Virus record (IMG/VR): IMGVR_UViG_3300034117_000198
Location: 1-28,239 of that record
DNA: 28,239 nucleotides
Reading direction: 5' to 3' (one strand)
Source of the DNA: a virus
Part shown: in pieces, positions 1-10,400 of the stretch
How positions within the stretch are numbered: position 1 is the first letter of the stretch
How the letters are laid out: every line of letters begins with the position of its first letter
Made by a program: the position numbers and the translations under genes
Notes under the pieces: generated by a model
Told to the model about the DNA's origin: nothing
Database searches by the model: none
Seen by the model: only the letters and a program-made list of their open reading frames with translations

Positions 1-3000
1 AGTGGATTTGAATATACACAAAGTAAATGTGAAAGAGATTTGACTGGAATCCTTAGTGGTTCTGCATTTGACCTTTTATATGGTGGTAACTCAGCATCTT
101 TGTTTAATGGTAAGTTCTATTTTGATTTCCCATCTAAAGCAACTGGTTCACAATTAGACCAAACAATTACGGCAATCAAATACGCAAGTGGATTGGCTGA
201 GAAGGTTGTGTTGAATACTGTATTTACACACATATCAGCATCAATCAACCAACCAACATCAGCATCTTGGAATTCATTGAGAGAAAATAAGGCATTTATA
301 CAAAGTGAATCAATCGCATATCTATCTTCTTCTTGGAGTAACTTTGGTTATAACGAAACTACTTGTAAGAGAGATATTGGATACGTTATAGATGCAGTAG
401 CAACCGATTTACTATATGGTGGTAACGAAAGAAGTGTTGTAGCTGGAAGATACTATTATGATTTCCCATCACAAGCTACAAACGCACAATTAGAACCAAC
501 ATTGACTGGTGTAAGATACGCAAAAGGAACGGCTATGAACGTAGTTGTTAATAAGCAAGTATTTACGGCATCTTTGGAAGTTCAATACGCATATGATTTA
601 ATAAAAGCTAACAAACTATTCATACAAAGTGAAAGTATTGCATATGTAAATGTTAAATACCCTAACTTAGATTATAGTGAAAGTAAATGTTATAGAGATT
701 TGGGGTATATCATTGATGGTGTTGCAACTGATTTACTTTATGGTGGAAATGAAAGAAGTAGAAAGAATGCAGATTACTATTATCAGTTCCCATCACAAGC
801 TAACGGATTTGGTTCACAAGTGGTTGAAACAACTGATGCAATTAAGTACGCAGCTAGATTTACAACTGCATCTATTAGTAGTACATTAATAGCAGCACCT
901 TCTATTATACTTAATACTTTAGGAAATATTAAAGTAACAAACACTAACCAATATATTTCAGCATCATCGGCAACTTCTACTGAAGCAACAATACTATCAG
1001 CATCAATTGCTATTGTAACAAACATAGTTGCTAACGGAACTAGTTCAGCAATAGTATCGGCATCATTAAGTTTACCAACATCATCTTATACAACGGCTGT
1101 AAGTAATGATAATAGATGGATTGCATACGGAATACTAAAAAATAACATTTCATTCATACAGGATGAAACTATTGCTTACCTATCTTCTTCTTGGAGTACG
1201 GCATCTTACGATGAAAGTAAGTGTAGACGTGATGTAGGATTGATTATAAGTGGAGCAGCTGAAGATTTAGTATTTAACTCAAATTCAGCATCATTATTTA
1301 ATGGTATATTCTATTATCAATATCCATCACAGGCGCAGGGAGCACAATTGAACCAAACACTTGATGGAATAAACTACGCAAGTAAGTTAGCACAAAAAGT
1401 AATTCAAAACATAACTTATGTAACGGCATCGGCAATTGTATCAGCATCATACGCATTGATAAGAAAGAATAGAGAGTTTATACAAAATGAAACTATTGCG
1501 TATCTATCTTCTTCTTGGAGTACGGCATCCTATATTGAATCAACTTGTAAAAGAGATGTTGGTCATATCGTAGATGCAGTTTCTACGGATTTATTATATG
1601 GTGGAAACGAAAGAAGTACAAACGCTGGGGTATTCTATTACTTATATCCATCGCAAGCGCAAGGTTCACAATTACAACCAACATTAGCAGGTGTTAATTA
1701 CGCAGGACAACTTTCTAAGAATGTTGCGGCATCATTAACATTTGTGACAGCATCACAATTGGTATCAGCATCGGTTAATTTATTGAGAAAGAATAGAGAG
1801 TTTATACAAAATGAAACACTAGCTTATTTAACTGCTAGCTGGAGTACATTTGAGTATGATAAAGATAAGTGTAAGAGAGATGTTGGTTATATCTTAGACG
1901 GTGTAACAACTGATTTACTTTATGGTGGAAATGAAAGAGGTGTATTCAGCGGGGAGTTCTATTACAAATATCCATCTAAAGCAATTATTGAAGGAGATGG
2001 TGATGGTGTTGGACAATTAGGACAAACAATTGATGGTATAAACTACGCAAGTAGAATAGCACAAAAGATTGTTAAGAATATAGTATTCCAAACGGCATCA
2101 TTAGAAGCATCGGCATCATTTGATTTATTAAGAAAGAACAAATCATTTATAGCAGAAGAAACTATTGCATATGTATCTTCGTCTTGGAGTGGAGTATATT
2201 ATAATCAAACAACTTGTAAGAGAGATGTTGGATACTTAGTAGATGCAGCAGCAACGGATGTATTATATGGTGGACAAGAAAGAAGTGTGATAGCAGGACA
2301 GTATTATTACTTATATCCTTCTAACGCAATCAATAAAGGTGTACCATCTACTCTAAATCAATTAGACCCAACTCTTACTGGTATCAGATATGCTGGAAAG
2401 TTATCTAAAAACGTAGTAATAAATCCAACGTATTTAGTACCATCAGCATCTTTAATAGATACTGCAAAATTATTGACAGATAACAAACAATTAATACAAA
2501 AAGAAACTATAACATTCTTAAGTTCGTCTTGGAGTAACTTAAAATATAATGAAGCAAGTTGTAGTAGAGATTTAGGATTTATCATAGATGCAATCAGAAC
2601 GGATTTAGTTTATGGTGGTAACGAAAGAAGTATTGAAGCAGGTTCTTATTATTATAAATTCCCATCAGTAGCAATTGTGGATAGTTATAGTGATAATAAC
2701 GGACAAAAGAAACAAACAATAGATGGTATTAACTTCGCAAGAGGAATATCTGAAAAAATAGTAGCAAATACTTTACTAACTTATTTAGCACCAGCAACTA
2801 AGAGAAGACAGGCAGCTGAAAGATTAAAAGCTGGTAAAGATGAATTGAAACAAAGAGCAATTGGATACACAAATGGAGCATTTCCATATTTAGTATATAA
2901 TGAGGCAAGTTGTTCGCGTGATACTGGATTTATTGTAGATGCGGCTGTAACTGATTTATTGTATGGTGGAAACGAAAGAGGAATTAGAGCAGCATCTTCT

Positions 3001-3417
3001 TACTACGATGGACAATACGGAAGTGCAATAGCTGTGACTAGAGACCAATTATTAGAAACATTGGAAACAAATCGTTATCTAAGAACTAGAGCAGAGTTTA
3101 TAGCAGCAGGTGCACCATTGGAAGCATTTGGTTCTCTAATTGTGGCAACGGGTATTGACTATTCTTATAATGGCAGTGGTGTGACATTTAAAGCACTTCC
3201 TCCAAATCAGGGTGGTAGTGGTGTTGCAAATCCAATATATGAAATTACCGAATTGGGTGGAGGTAGAATCTACTTTACATCTGGTAATCAGGATGGTGAC
3301 TTTAGAATTGGTACTGGTTTAAGTATTAATCAGGCAACTGGTACTCTTGTGGGTAGAACATTTAGTAAATCTCTATTCTCATTAGTAACTCCGTTCTCAT
3401 TAGCACTACAAATATAA
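1..3417 (+). CDS. Large repeat-containing virion structural protein, 5' truncated by the window
   Basis: The frame is open from base 1, so the true start lies upstream; a TTG at 40 is an internal codon, not a credible start. About 1138 residues are visible. The protein is a chain of nine units, each centred on a C-[KYRSE]-R-D-[IVLT]-G box followed in most copies by DLLYGGNERS, then a YYYxFPSxA segment, then a helical-looking segment ending in FIQNETIAYLSSSW. The visible cysteines are the ones in these boxes. The last 95 residues are a different domain containing GGRIYFTSGNQDGDFRIG. Both the box and the QDGDFR-type ending recall, from memory, large structural proteins of T4-like marine phages, which are virion proteins of unclear place (baseplate or fibre). 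Function beyond virion structure is inference. The next gene starts 26 bases downstream after an A-rich spacer. Confidence 0.7.
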   Translation, partial: SGFEYTQSKCERDLTGILSGSAFDLLYGGNSASLFNGKFYFDFPSKATGSQLDQTITAIKYASGLAEKVVLNTVFTHISASINQPTSASWNSLRENKAFIQSESIAYLSSSWSNFGYNETTCKRDIGYVIDAVATDLLYGGNERSVVAGRYYYDFPSQATNAQLEPTLTGVRYAKGTAMNVVVNKQVFTASLEVQYAYDLIKANKLFIQSESIAYVNVKYPNLDYSESKCYRDLGYIIDGVATDLLYGGNERSRKNADYYYQFPSQANGFGSQVVETTDAIKYAARFTTASISSTLIAAPSIILNTLGNIKVTNTNQYISASSATSTEATILSASIAIVTNIVANGTSSAIVSASLSLPTSSYTTAVSNDNRWIAYGILKNNISFIQDETIAYLSSSWSTASYDESKCRRDVGLIISGAAEDLVFNSNSASLFNGIFYYQYPSQAQGAQLNQTLDGINYASKLAQKVIQNITYVTASAIVSASYALIRKNREFIQNETIAYLSSSWSTASYIESTCKRDVGHIVDAVSTDLLYGGNERSTNAGVFYYLYPSQAQGSQLQPTLAGVNYAGQLSKNVAASLTFVTASQLVSASVNLLRKNREFIQNETLAYLTASWSTFEYDKDKCKRDVGYILDGVTTDLLYGGNERGVFSGEFYYKYPSKAIIEGDGDGVGQLGQTIDGINYASRIAQKIVKNIVFQTASLEASASFDLLRKNKSFIAEETIAYVSSSWSGVYYNQTTCKRDVGYLVDAAATDVLYGGQERSVIAGQYYYLYPSNAINKGVPSTLNQLDPTLTGIRYAGKLSKNVVINPTYLVPSASLIDTAKLLTDNKQLIQKETITFLSSSWSNLKYNEASCSRDLGFIIDAIRTDLVYGGNERSIEAGSYYYKFPSVAIVDSYSDNNGQKKQTIDGINFARGISEKIVANTLLTYLAPATKRRQAAERLKAGKDELKQRAIGYTNGAFPYLVYNEASCSRDTGFIVDAAVTDLLYGGNERGIRAASSYYDGQYGSAIAVTRDQLLETLETNRYLRTRAEFIAAGAPLEAFGSLIVATGIDYSYNGSGVTFKALPPNQGGSGVANPIYEITELGGGRIYFTSGNQDGDFRIGTGLSINQATGTLVGRTFSKSLFSLVTPFSLALQI
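28..3050 (+). repeat. Nine tandem protein repeats (C-x-R-D-x-G box) within the large structural gene
   Basis: The cysteine codon of each unit lies at 28, 364, 688, 1222, 1546, 1870, 2215, 2560 and 2911. Spacings are 112, 108, 178, 108, 108, 115, 115 and 117 codons. The 178-codon unit carries an extra Ser/Thr/Ala-rich stretch of roughly 65 residues (about 880-1110). Copies 1 and 4 have lost the GGNERS part and read GGNSAS and NSNSAS instead. At DNA level 32 bases are identical between 1462-1493 and 1786-1817, exactly one 324-base unit apart, which points to fairly recent unit duplication. Confidence 0.9.
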
Positions 3418-3443
3418 AAAAAGAAAAATAAAAAAATAAAAAA

Positions 3444-4361
3444 ATGGCAGAAGTTTTTGTACCCTTAAATCGGTTTCAGTCAGTAGTAACAGGATTGACT
3501 GGAGAGCCGGATGAAATATATACAACACCCGCTGGTGTATCATCAATTGTATTATCTTGTCAAATTACAAATAATAGTTTGGTAACACAGCCTGTTACTA
3601 TATTTGTAACATCTAACAAAGAAATACCAATACCTGAATTTAGTAATGTATATAGTGGTAGTTCTTTTATAAGTTCTTCTGTATCTTTATTAAATTTTAG
3701 TGGTAGTTTTGCAAGCGCATCTTTATTACTTAATTCAAATAGACAATTTTTGAGAAAAGAAATAGCAGCATATACACAAAATCAAAATAGTTTATCGGAA
3801 ACTCCATTTACTTTTATATCATCATACTTTGAACAAAATACTTTAGATGATGTTGATGCAATAAAATATGATATCGTTAATAATACAACTATTAGAACGA
3901 GTAAAGCTGCAAAAGCTTATTTTGATAAGAATGGGGCATCTTTAATAGCTTCAGTTGAATACTCAGCATCTATCTTTGCATTGGATTATTTAAAAGTATT
4001 ATCAAATCAAATTATAAAAAACCAATCTGTAACTGGTTCTACTCTTTCACCATTATTATTTCAAAGTGGAGTTACTCAATCTGTATTGACGGGATTTAAT
4101 AATGGAACGAATGCAGGATTATCAGCATCTTTATATGTTGTTAATTCTTTAGTAGATAGTATTAAAGCTACAATTGAATCTCCTGTATTTATTGAGCAGG
4201 AAGCTGTGAGATTAGTAACAAACGTAACAATACCACCCGCAGATTCACTTTCACCGGTAGTTTCTGGTAAGTTGGTATTGGAAGAAACATATGGTTTTAT
4301 AGTATCCGGCTCAACTGAATTAACTGTAGTCCTTTCTTTGCTAGAGAGTGCGAATGAATAA
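3444..4361 (+). CDS. Virion structural protein: split beta-sandwich with an inserted repeat unit (305 aa)
   Basis: Starts at ATG 3444 after an A-rich spacer with no Shine-Dalgarno sequence. Residues 1-60 (PLNRFQSVVTG, IYTTPAG, then alternating hydrophobic strands) and residues about 251-305 (SGKLVLEETYGFIVSG, ending VVLSLLESANE) together match, in order, the 110-aa protein at 16278-16610. That protein has VYEAPVG, GGEQKVVLEATDFISV and the ending VIVSVLELT. Residues about 61-250 interrupt this fold and resemble one unit of the upstream repeat protein: SNRQFLRKEIAAY compares with RKNREFIQNETIAY, and DVDAIKYDIVNN with the VDAVSTDLLYGG segment. The cysteine box itself is lost. The gene follows the repeat protein directly, so the two are probably partners in the same tail or baseplate substructure. 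This is inference; the family is known to me only as phage structural proteins. Confidence 0.65.
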   Translation: MAEVFVPLNRFQSVVTGLTGEPDEIYTTPAGVSSIVLSCQITNNSLVTQPVTIFVTSNKEIPIPEFSNVYSGSSFISSSVSLLNFSGSFASASLLLNSNRQFLRKEIAAYTQNQNSLSETPFTFISSYFEQNTLDDVDAIKYDIVNNTTIRTSKAAKAYFDKNGASLIASVEYSASIFALDYLKVLSNQIIKNQSVTGSTLSPLLFQSGVTQSVLTGFNNGTNAGLSASLYVVNSLVDSIKATIESPVFIEQEAVRLVTNVTIPPADSLSPVVSGKLVLEETYGFIVSGSTELTVVLSLLESANE

Positions 4362-4380
4362 CGATAATATTATAGATTTA

Positions 4381-4409
4381 ATATTTATAGTAGAAATTTC
4401 ATATTTATA
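4381..4409 (+). promoter_or_regulatory. Two copies of the intergenic ATATTTATA motif upstream of the giant fibre
   Basis: ATATTTATA occurs at 4381-4389 and again at 4401-4409, 20 bases apart, in the 67-base gap before the start at 4429. The same nonamer stands in the gaps before 15986, 25043 and 25587. Its reverse complement contains TATAAATA, the T4 late promoter -10 element, so a late promoter-like role is plausible, but orientation and activity are unproven. Confidence 0.35.
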
Positions 4410-4428
4410 ACAAAGCTAGCAAGAACTA

Positions 4429-7400
4429 ATGGCAATAAGTAATCTTTTAACAGGTAGGGTAAGGGTAGTATCGCCTAAAAATGTAACATCTGACAGGTAT
4501 CAATTTCTTGATTTATCTCAAGCGGAGCCTAATTTAGGAGTACCACCATTCTCAGCCTCATTATTAACAAATCCAGCTATAATAGTTTCGGATAGTGATG
4601 GTAATAGAGGGTTTGCAAAGAAATTATTTTTAGAAGAGTTTTCTGGCTCGTTTTCAGGCTCATTTCAGGGAGATGGTAGTGGATTAAGAAATGTACCATC
4701 TGTAGTAGCACCATTTATAGCAAGTGGTTCTGCAACTGCATCGTTTAAATCTAACGGACTTAATATAAATACGGATACTATAATTGATGGTAATCTTTAT
4801 GTGAGTAAATCAATTATAGCAGACCAAATTATTGTAAATATAGTTTCATCATCAATAATTTATTCGTCTGGTTCAAACATATTTGGTAATACTGATTCAA
4901 ATATACAACAATTCACAGGTTCTGTACGAATACAAAGTGAATTGATTGGTAATAATATTACTGGTTCTTCTTTTACTGGTTCATTTACTGGTTCATTTTT
5001 TGGAGATGGTAGAGATTTATTTAATTTACCTCAAGCTACTAGATTATCAACTGGTTCTGTAACTGCATCAGTTTCTCCTCAATTTGGATTTAAAGTAGAA
5101 TCAATATCGAGTGGTTCTCAATTTACTGGAAGCTTATTTGTAAGTGGTAATGTAACTGCAGATTTTTATTTTGGAGATGGTTCTAATTTATTAAATGTAC
5201 CTTCAACAGTAGCACCTAGAATTGCTAGTGGTAGTGTAACTGCATCAATCGCACCAAATACTGGATTTATTGTAAATACATTTGCACAATTTGAATTTCC
5301 TGTATCAGCATCAATGTTTAGTGGTAGTGGTAGAGGTTTATTTGATATTCCTCGTTCTGCTCTTACACCCGATGCATTAACGGCAACATTAATAGCAACT
5401 GGTTCTATAACTGCTTCTGTAAGTCCTAATTATGGATTTAAAGTAGAAGCAGGTGAATTGGGTTCTCAGTTTACTGGAAGTTTATTTGTAAGTGGTGGAA
5501 ACATAAGAGTTGAAACTGGTTCGTTTTTTAGTGGTAGTGGTGCTGGTTTAAAAGATATACCTCGTTCAGCATTAACACCGGATGCATTATTAAGTACTTT
5601 AATTACAAGTGGTAGTGTAACTGCATCAGTATCGCCTAATTTAGGATTTCAGGTAATATCCGCAGAAAGTGGTTCAACCTTTACTGGTAGTTTATTTGTA
5701 AGTGGGGGTATTGAAATAAATTCTGGGTCATCTTATTCTGGTAGTGGAGAACGATTATTTGATATTCCTATTAAAGCATTAAAAGATTTAGACCTTACAA
5801 AAATTAGTAGTGGTAGTGCAACAGCATCTATTAGTCCTGATTTTGGATTTAGAGTAAATACGTTTTCTACATTTAGTGGAAGTATGATAATATCGGCATC
5901 TGCTGTTTATTATACATCGGAATCATTGGATACTGTTTTTAATGTAACGAATGGTGCCGATATTGCATATTCATTTACTGGAGCGGTTAGTGGACCTAAC
6001 CCAGCTATAAATTTGGTAAGGGGTATAACATATACATTTAATATTAATGCAGCTGGGCAACCATTTTGGATAAAAACAGCAATTTCAACAGGTGGTGGTG
6101 ATTTATATAATACTGGTGTAACAAATAATGGAGCTGAAGTAGGTACGATTACATTCACTGTTCCGAATGATGCACCAAATATATTATATTATAACTCCGA
6201 ATATCAGGCATCAATGCGTGGTACTATTAATATAGTTGATAGTCTTGTAAAAAGACCAGCAGAATTAAAAGTAATAGGATATACTAATATTATAGGTGAT
6301 ACTAGTATAACGGGTAGTTTGCTTGTTAAAGATGGCGCAACATTTAAATATTGGGTATCGGCATCGGTGTTTACTGGTAGTGGTGCTGGATTATATGATA
6401 TTCCTCGTTCTGCATTTACTGGAGATTCAACTAGAATAGCAAGTGGTAGTATAACAGCATCTGTGAGTCCTGATTATGGATTTAGAGTTGAAACTGATTT
6501 AAGTGGGTCTACTAGATATGGTTCTCAATTTACTGGTAGTGTAGATGTAAGTGCAAGTTTTAGAGCACGTGATATAATTACTAATCTTATTTTTGCTAAT
6601 GAAATTAGTGGGTCTGATATTAGTGGTTCATTTCAAGGAGATGGTAGTAGATTAACAAATATTAACGTACCACCGCAAGTAGCAACAAAAATTGTTTCTG
6701 GTTCAGTAACTGCATCGGTTGCACCTAATATTGGATTTGTAGTTACATCTACCGAATTGGGTTCTACTTTATTAGGTCGTGTTGGAATTAGCGGAAGTTT
6801 ATTTGTAAGTGGTAATATAGAACTAAATTCAGGTTCAGCATTTTCTGGTAGTGGGGCTAATTTATTTAATATACCTAGAACAGCTTTAACGCCCGATGCA
6901 TTATTATCAACATTTATAGCATCTGGTAGTGTAACTGCATCAGTATCACCTAACTTTGGATTTAAAATAGAATCTACTGAAAAGGGTACACAATTTAGTG
7001 GAAGTTTATTTGTAAGTGGAGCTGGAATATTTTTAAATTCTGGTTCATTTAGTGGTAGTGGTAAAAATTTATTTGATATTCCAATTTCAGCACTTTCTAA
7101 TTTAGATACATCAAAAATATTTAGTGGTAGTGTAACTGCATCAGTTTCTCCAAATAGAGGATTTGAAGTATTTGCAGCTACATCAAATTTTTCTGGTTCA
7201 ATATCGGCATCTGTATTTAGTGGTAGTGGTGCTGGATTAACAAATATTCCATTTTCAGCACTTTCACAAGAATTATTCAGAATCACAAGTGGTAGTGTAA
7301 CTGCATCAGTATCTCCTGATACTGGATTTAAAGTAGAATCATCAGAAATTGGTTCTCAATTTACAGGTTCATTATTTGTTAGTGGTGGATACATTAGAGT

Positions 7401-10400
7401 TGAAACCGGCTCATTCTTCTCTGGTTCTGGTGCTGGATTAAATAATATTCCTCGTTCTGCTTTAACTTTAGATGCATTAATATCGACTGAAATTAAAAGT
7501 GGAAGTGTAACTGCATCTGTTTCACCTGATGATGGATTTAGAGTAATTTCAATAGAAAGTGGTTCTCAATTTAGTGGAAGTTTATTTGTAAGTGGAGGAT
7601 ATATTAGAGTAGAGACTGGTTCATTCTTTAGTGGTAGTGGTGCTGGGTTATCTGATATTCCTGAATCCGCTCTATCATTTAAAATTAATAGAATTGCAAG
7701 TGGTTCGGCAACGGCATCTATATCACCCGATTATGGTTTTAGAGTAAACACATTTTCTGCAATTAGTGGAAGTTTTATAGTATCATCTTCAGCTAGAGAA
7801 TTGGCTTATAGTGATATAGATACTGTATTTAACGTAACAAATGATGGTAGTAATTCGTATATTATAAGCAATAGGTTAGTAAGTGGTTCAAATCCAACTT
7901 TAACTTTAGTAAGAAATGTAAATTATACATTTAACGTAAATGCTTCTGGGCATCCATTCTTAATTAAAACACAAAGTGGACCAGGCCCTAGTAACACATA
8001 CACTACTTGGGTAACTAATAATGGTGATGATGTTGGTGTTATAACATTTTTGGTTTCTGGAAGTGCACCTGATACATTATACTATAATTGTCAGTTTCAT
8101 GGAAGTATGGCAGGTACTATTAATGTAGTAGATGCATTATATGTTCCAGCTGAAATAAAATTAATTGGTGAAACAAAAGTAGAAGGTAATGTAACCGCTT
8201 CAATGTTTAGTGGTAGTGGTAAAGGATTATTTGATATACCACAATCTGCGATATCCGGTGATACCGTTAGAATTGCTAGTGGTAGTGTAACCGCATCTGT
8301 ATCTCCTAATTTTGGATTTAGAGTAGCATCATTTGTAAGCGGTTCTGATTTTAGTGGAAGTATTAGAATAGATTCATCATCTTTCATATATTCATTAGGA
8401 ACTTATTTAAGAGAAATTCCTAGAGCAGCATTAACCGAAGATGCATTAGTTTCATCGGAAATTAAATCCGGCTCAGTAACGGCGTCTGTAAGTCCTGATT
8501 TTGGGTTTAGAGTAACAAGTCCATTCTCATCTTCAATTGATGAATCTGGTTCATTTACTACACAAATTGGTTCTAGATTTACTGGTTCAATTTCTATAAG
8601 TGGTAGTTTATTTGTAAATGATACAAGTGGTGGTTTATTTATAGAATCATCTTCATTCATATATGGCGTTGGTACTTATTTAAGAAATATCCCTCGTTCA
8701 GCATTGACAGAAGATGCGTTAATATCTACTGAAATTAAAAGTGGTAGTGTAACCGCATCGGTAAGTCCTGATTTTGGATTTAGAGTAATAGCAACTGATA
8801 TAGTTAGTGGTTCTATTTTTGGTTCTCAATTTACAGGTTCCGTTGATGTAAGTGGAAGTATTAGAGCATTTACATTTTTAGGAGATGGTTCTCAATTAAC
8901 AAATGTAGTAGCTGCAGCATCTCCATTAATAGCAAGTGGTTCGGCAACGGCTTCGGTAGCAAGTGGTGATACTTTTATAGTAACAACTGGAGCAACTGGT
9001 TCTGGTTTGGATTTTCAAATTGGTACTCGTATAACGGGTAGTGTGGATATTAGTGGTAGTTTAAAATCACAATTCTTTGTTGGTGATGGTAGATTTATTA
9101 GTAACGTACAAGCAGCAGCTGCACCATTCATTGGTAGTGGTTCTGCAACAGCATCAGTTCAAAGCGGTGATTCCTTTGTAGTAACAACTGGAGCAACTGG
9201 TTCGGCCATTGGTTCTAGATTTACGGGTTCAATTGACGTAAGTGGTAGTGTTAGAGCATTCACATTTATTGGAGATGGTTCTCAACTAATAAATGTACAA
9301 GCATCAGCAGCACCTTTAATAGCAAGTGGTTCAGCAACTGCATCTGTACAAAGTGGAATACAATTTATTGTAACAACAAAGGGAAATTTCTCTACTGTAG
9401 GTTCAAACTCTGGCTCTTATTATGGTTCTGTATTTACTGGTTCTGTAATTATTAGTGGGTCAATATCAGCATCTCGTTACGATGGAGATGGTGGTGGATT
9501 ATTTAATATACCGGCATCAGCACTTGAAGATTTACAATTAGATAGAATCCAATCTGGTTCTGGTAGAGCAATTATAGACCCAGAAAAATTAGATGTAAAC
9601 GTACCAATAACAGCAGCACTTTATATAGGTGATGGTGGTGGGTTATTTAATATTCCTGCAAACGCATTGCAAGACCTTAAATTAGATAGAATCATATCTG
9701 GTTCTGTTCAGGGTGTAATATCACCAAACAAAGGATTAGAAGTTAATACATCTGTTAGAATATTCTCTGGTTCATTGACTGTGAGTGGTTCGGTGTTTGT
9801 TAGTGGTGGAAATGTTATAGTAGCAAGTGGTTCAACATTTATTGGAGATGGTAGTGGTTTGACAAATATTAGTTTAGCAAATATATCATTTGAAACATTT
9901 ATATTAAAGAGTGGTTCATTCACCGCATCAATTTCTCCTGATAAAGGATTTGTTGTAAACGCATCGGCTAGTATTTGGGGAGATGTATATGTTGGAAATA
10001 ATCTAAGAGCTAATAAAATAACTGGAAGTACTTCAATATATTCTCCAATAGTAAGTGGGGGTTTATTGGGTACATACACATATCAGGGAAATGGACCAAC
10101 TGCAAGTATTGATTACGATATTTTAAGATATGACCCAACTAGAGGACATTATATTCCTCAACCTGAAACTTCATTAACTGAAACAGTATCATTTAATAAT
10201 GTTAGTAGTTTAACAATTGTACACAATTTGGGAATTAGATACCCAATGGTTCAGGTTTACGCAACTGGTTCGGAAGACCAAATTTTACCTGGCACAATAA
10301 AATCGATTGATGATGATACTATTCAAATTCTATTTAGTGGATTGACTAGTGGACATGCCGTAATTGGTAGTGGTGGTAGTTTAATAAACGGAAGTATACC

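Larger units (their letters stand above)
4640..10060 (+). repeat. About 22 GSVTAS/GSGAGL fibre modules
   Basis: The core G-S-[VAIF]-T-A-S-[VI] recurs about 22 times with one strongly diverged copy (GSGRAII near 9557). Most are followed by SPxxGF and then a GS-x-FTGS strand. Typical unit length is 60-110 codons. Near-identical nucleotide blocks such as the codons for SGSVTASVSP recur throughout. The regular strand-turn pattern suggests a repetitive beta shaft, which is inference. Confidence 0.85.

Noticed and set aside
40-42. TTG at 40 as the start of the repeat protein
   Set aside because: The frame is open back to base 1 and the residues before it (SKCERD) belong to the first repeat box, so the gene begins upstream of the window.
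4364-4373. 10-bp palindrome ATAATATTAT before the first giant fibre
   Set aside because: Such short A/T palindromes are expected by chance in this AT-rich DNA and it is not repeated in other gaps.
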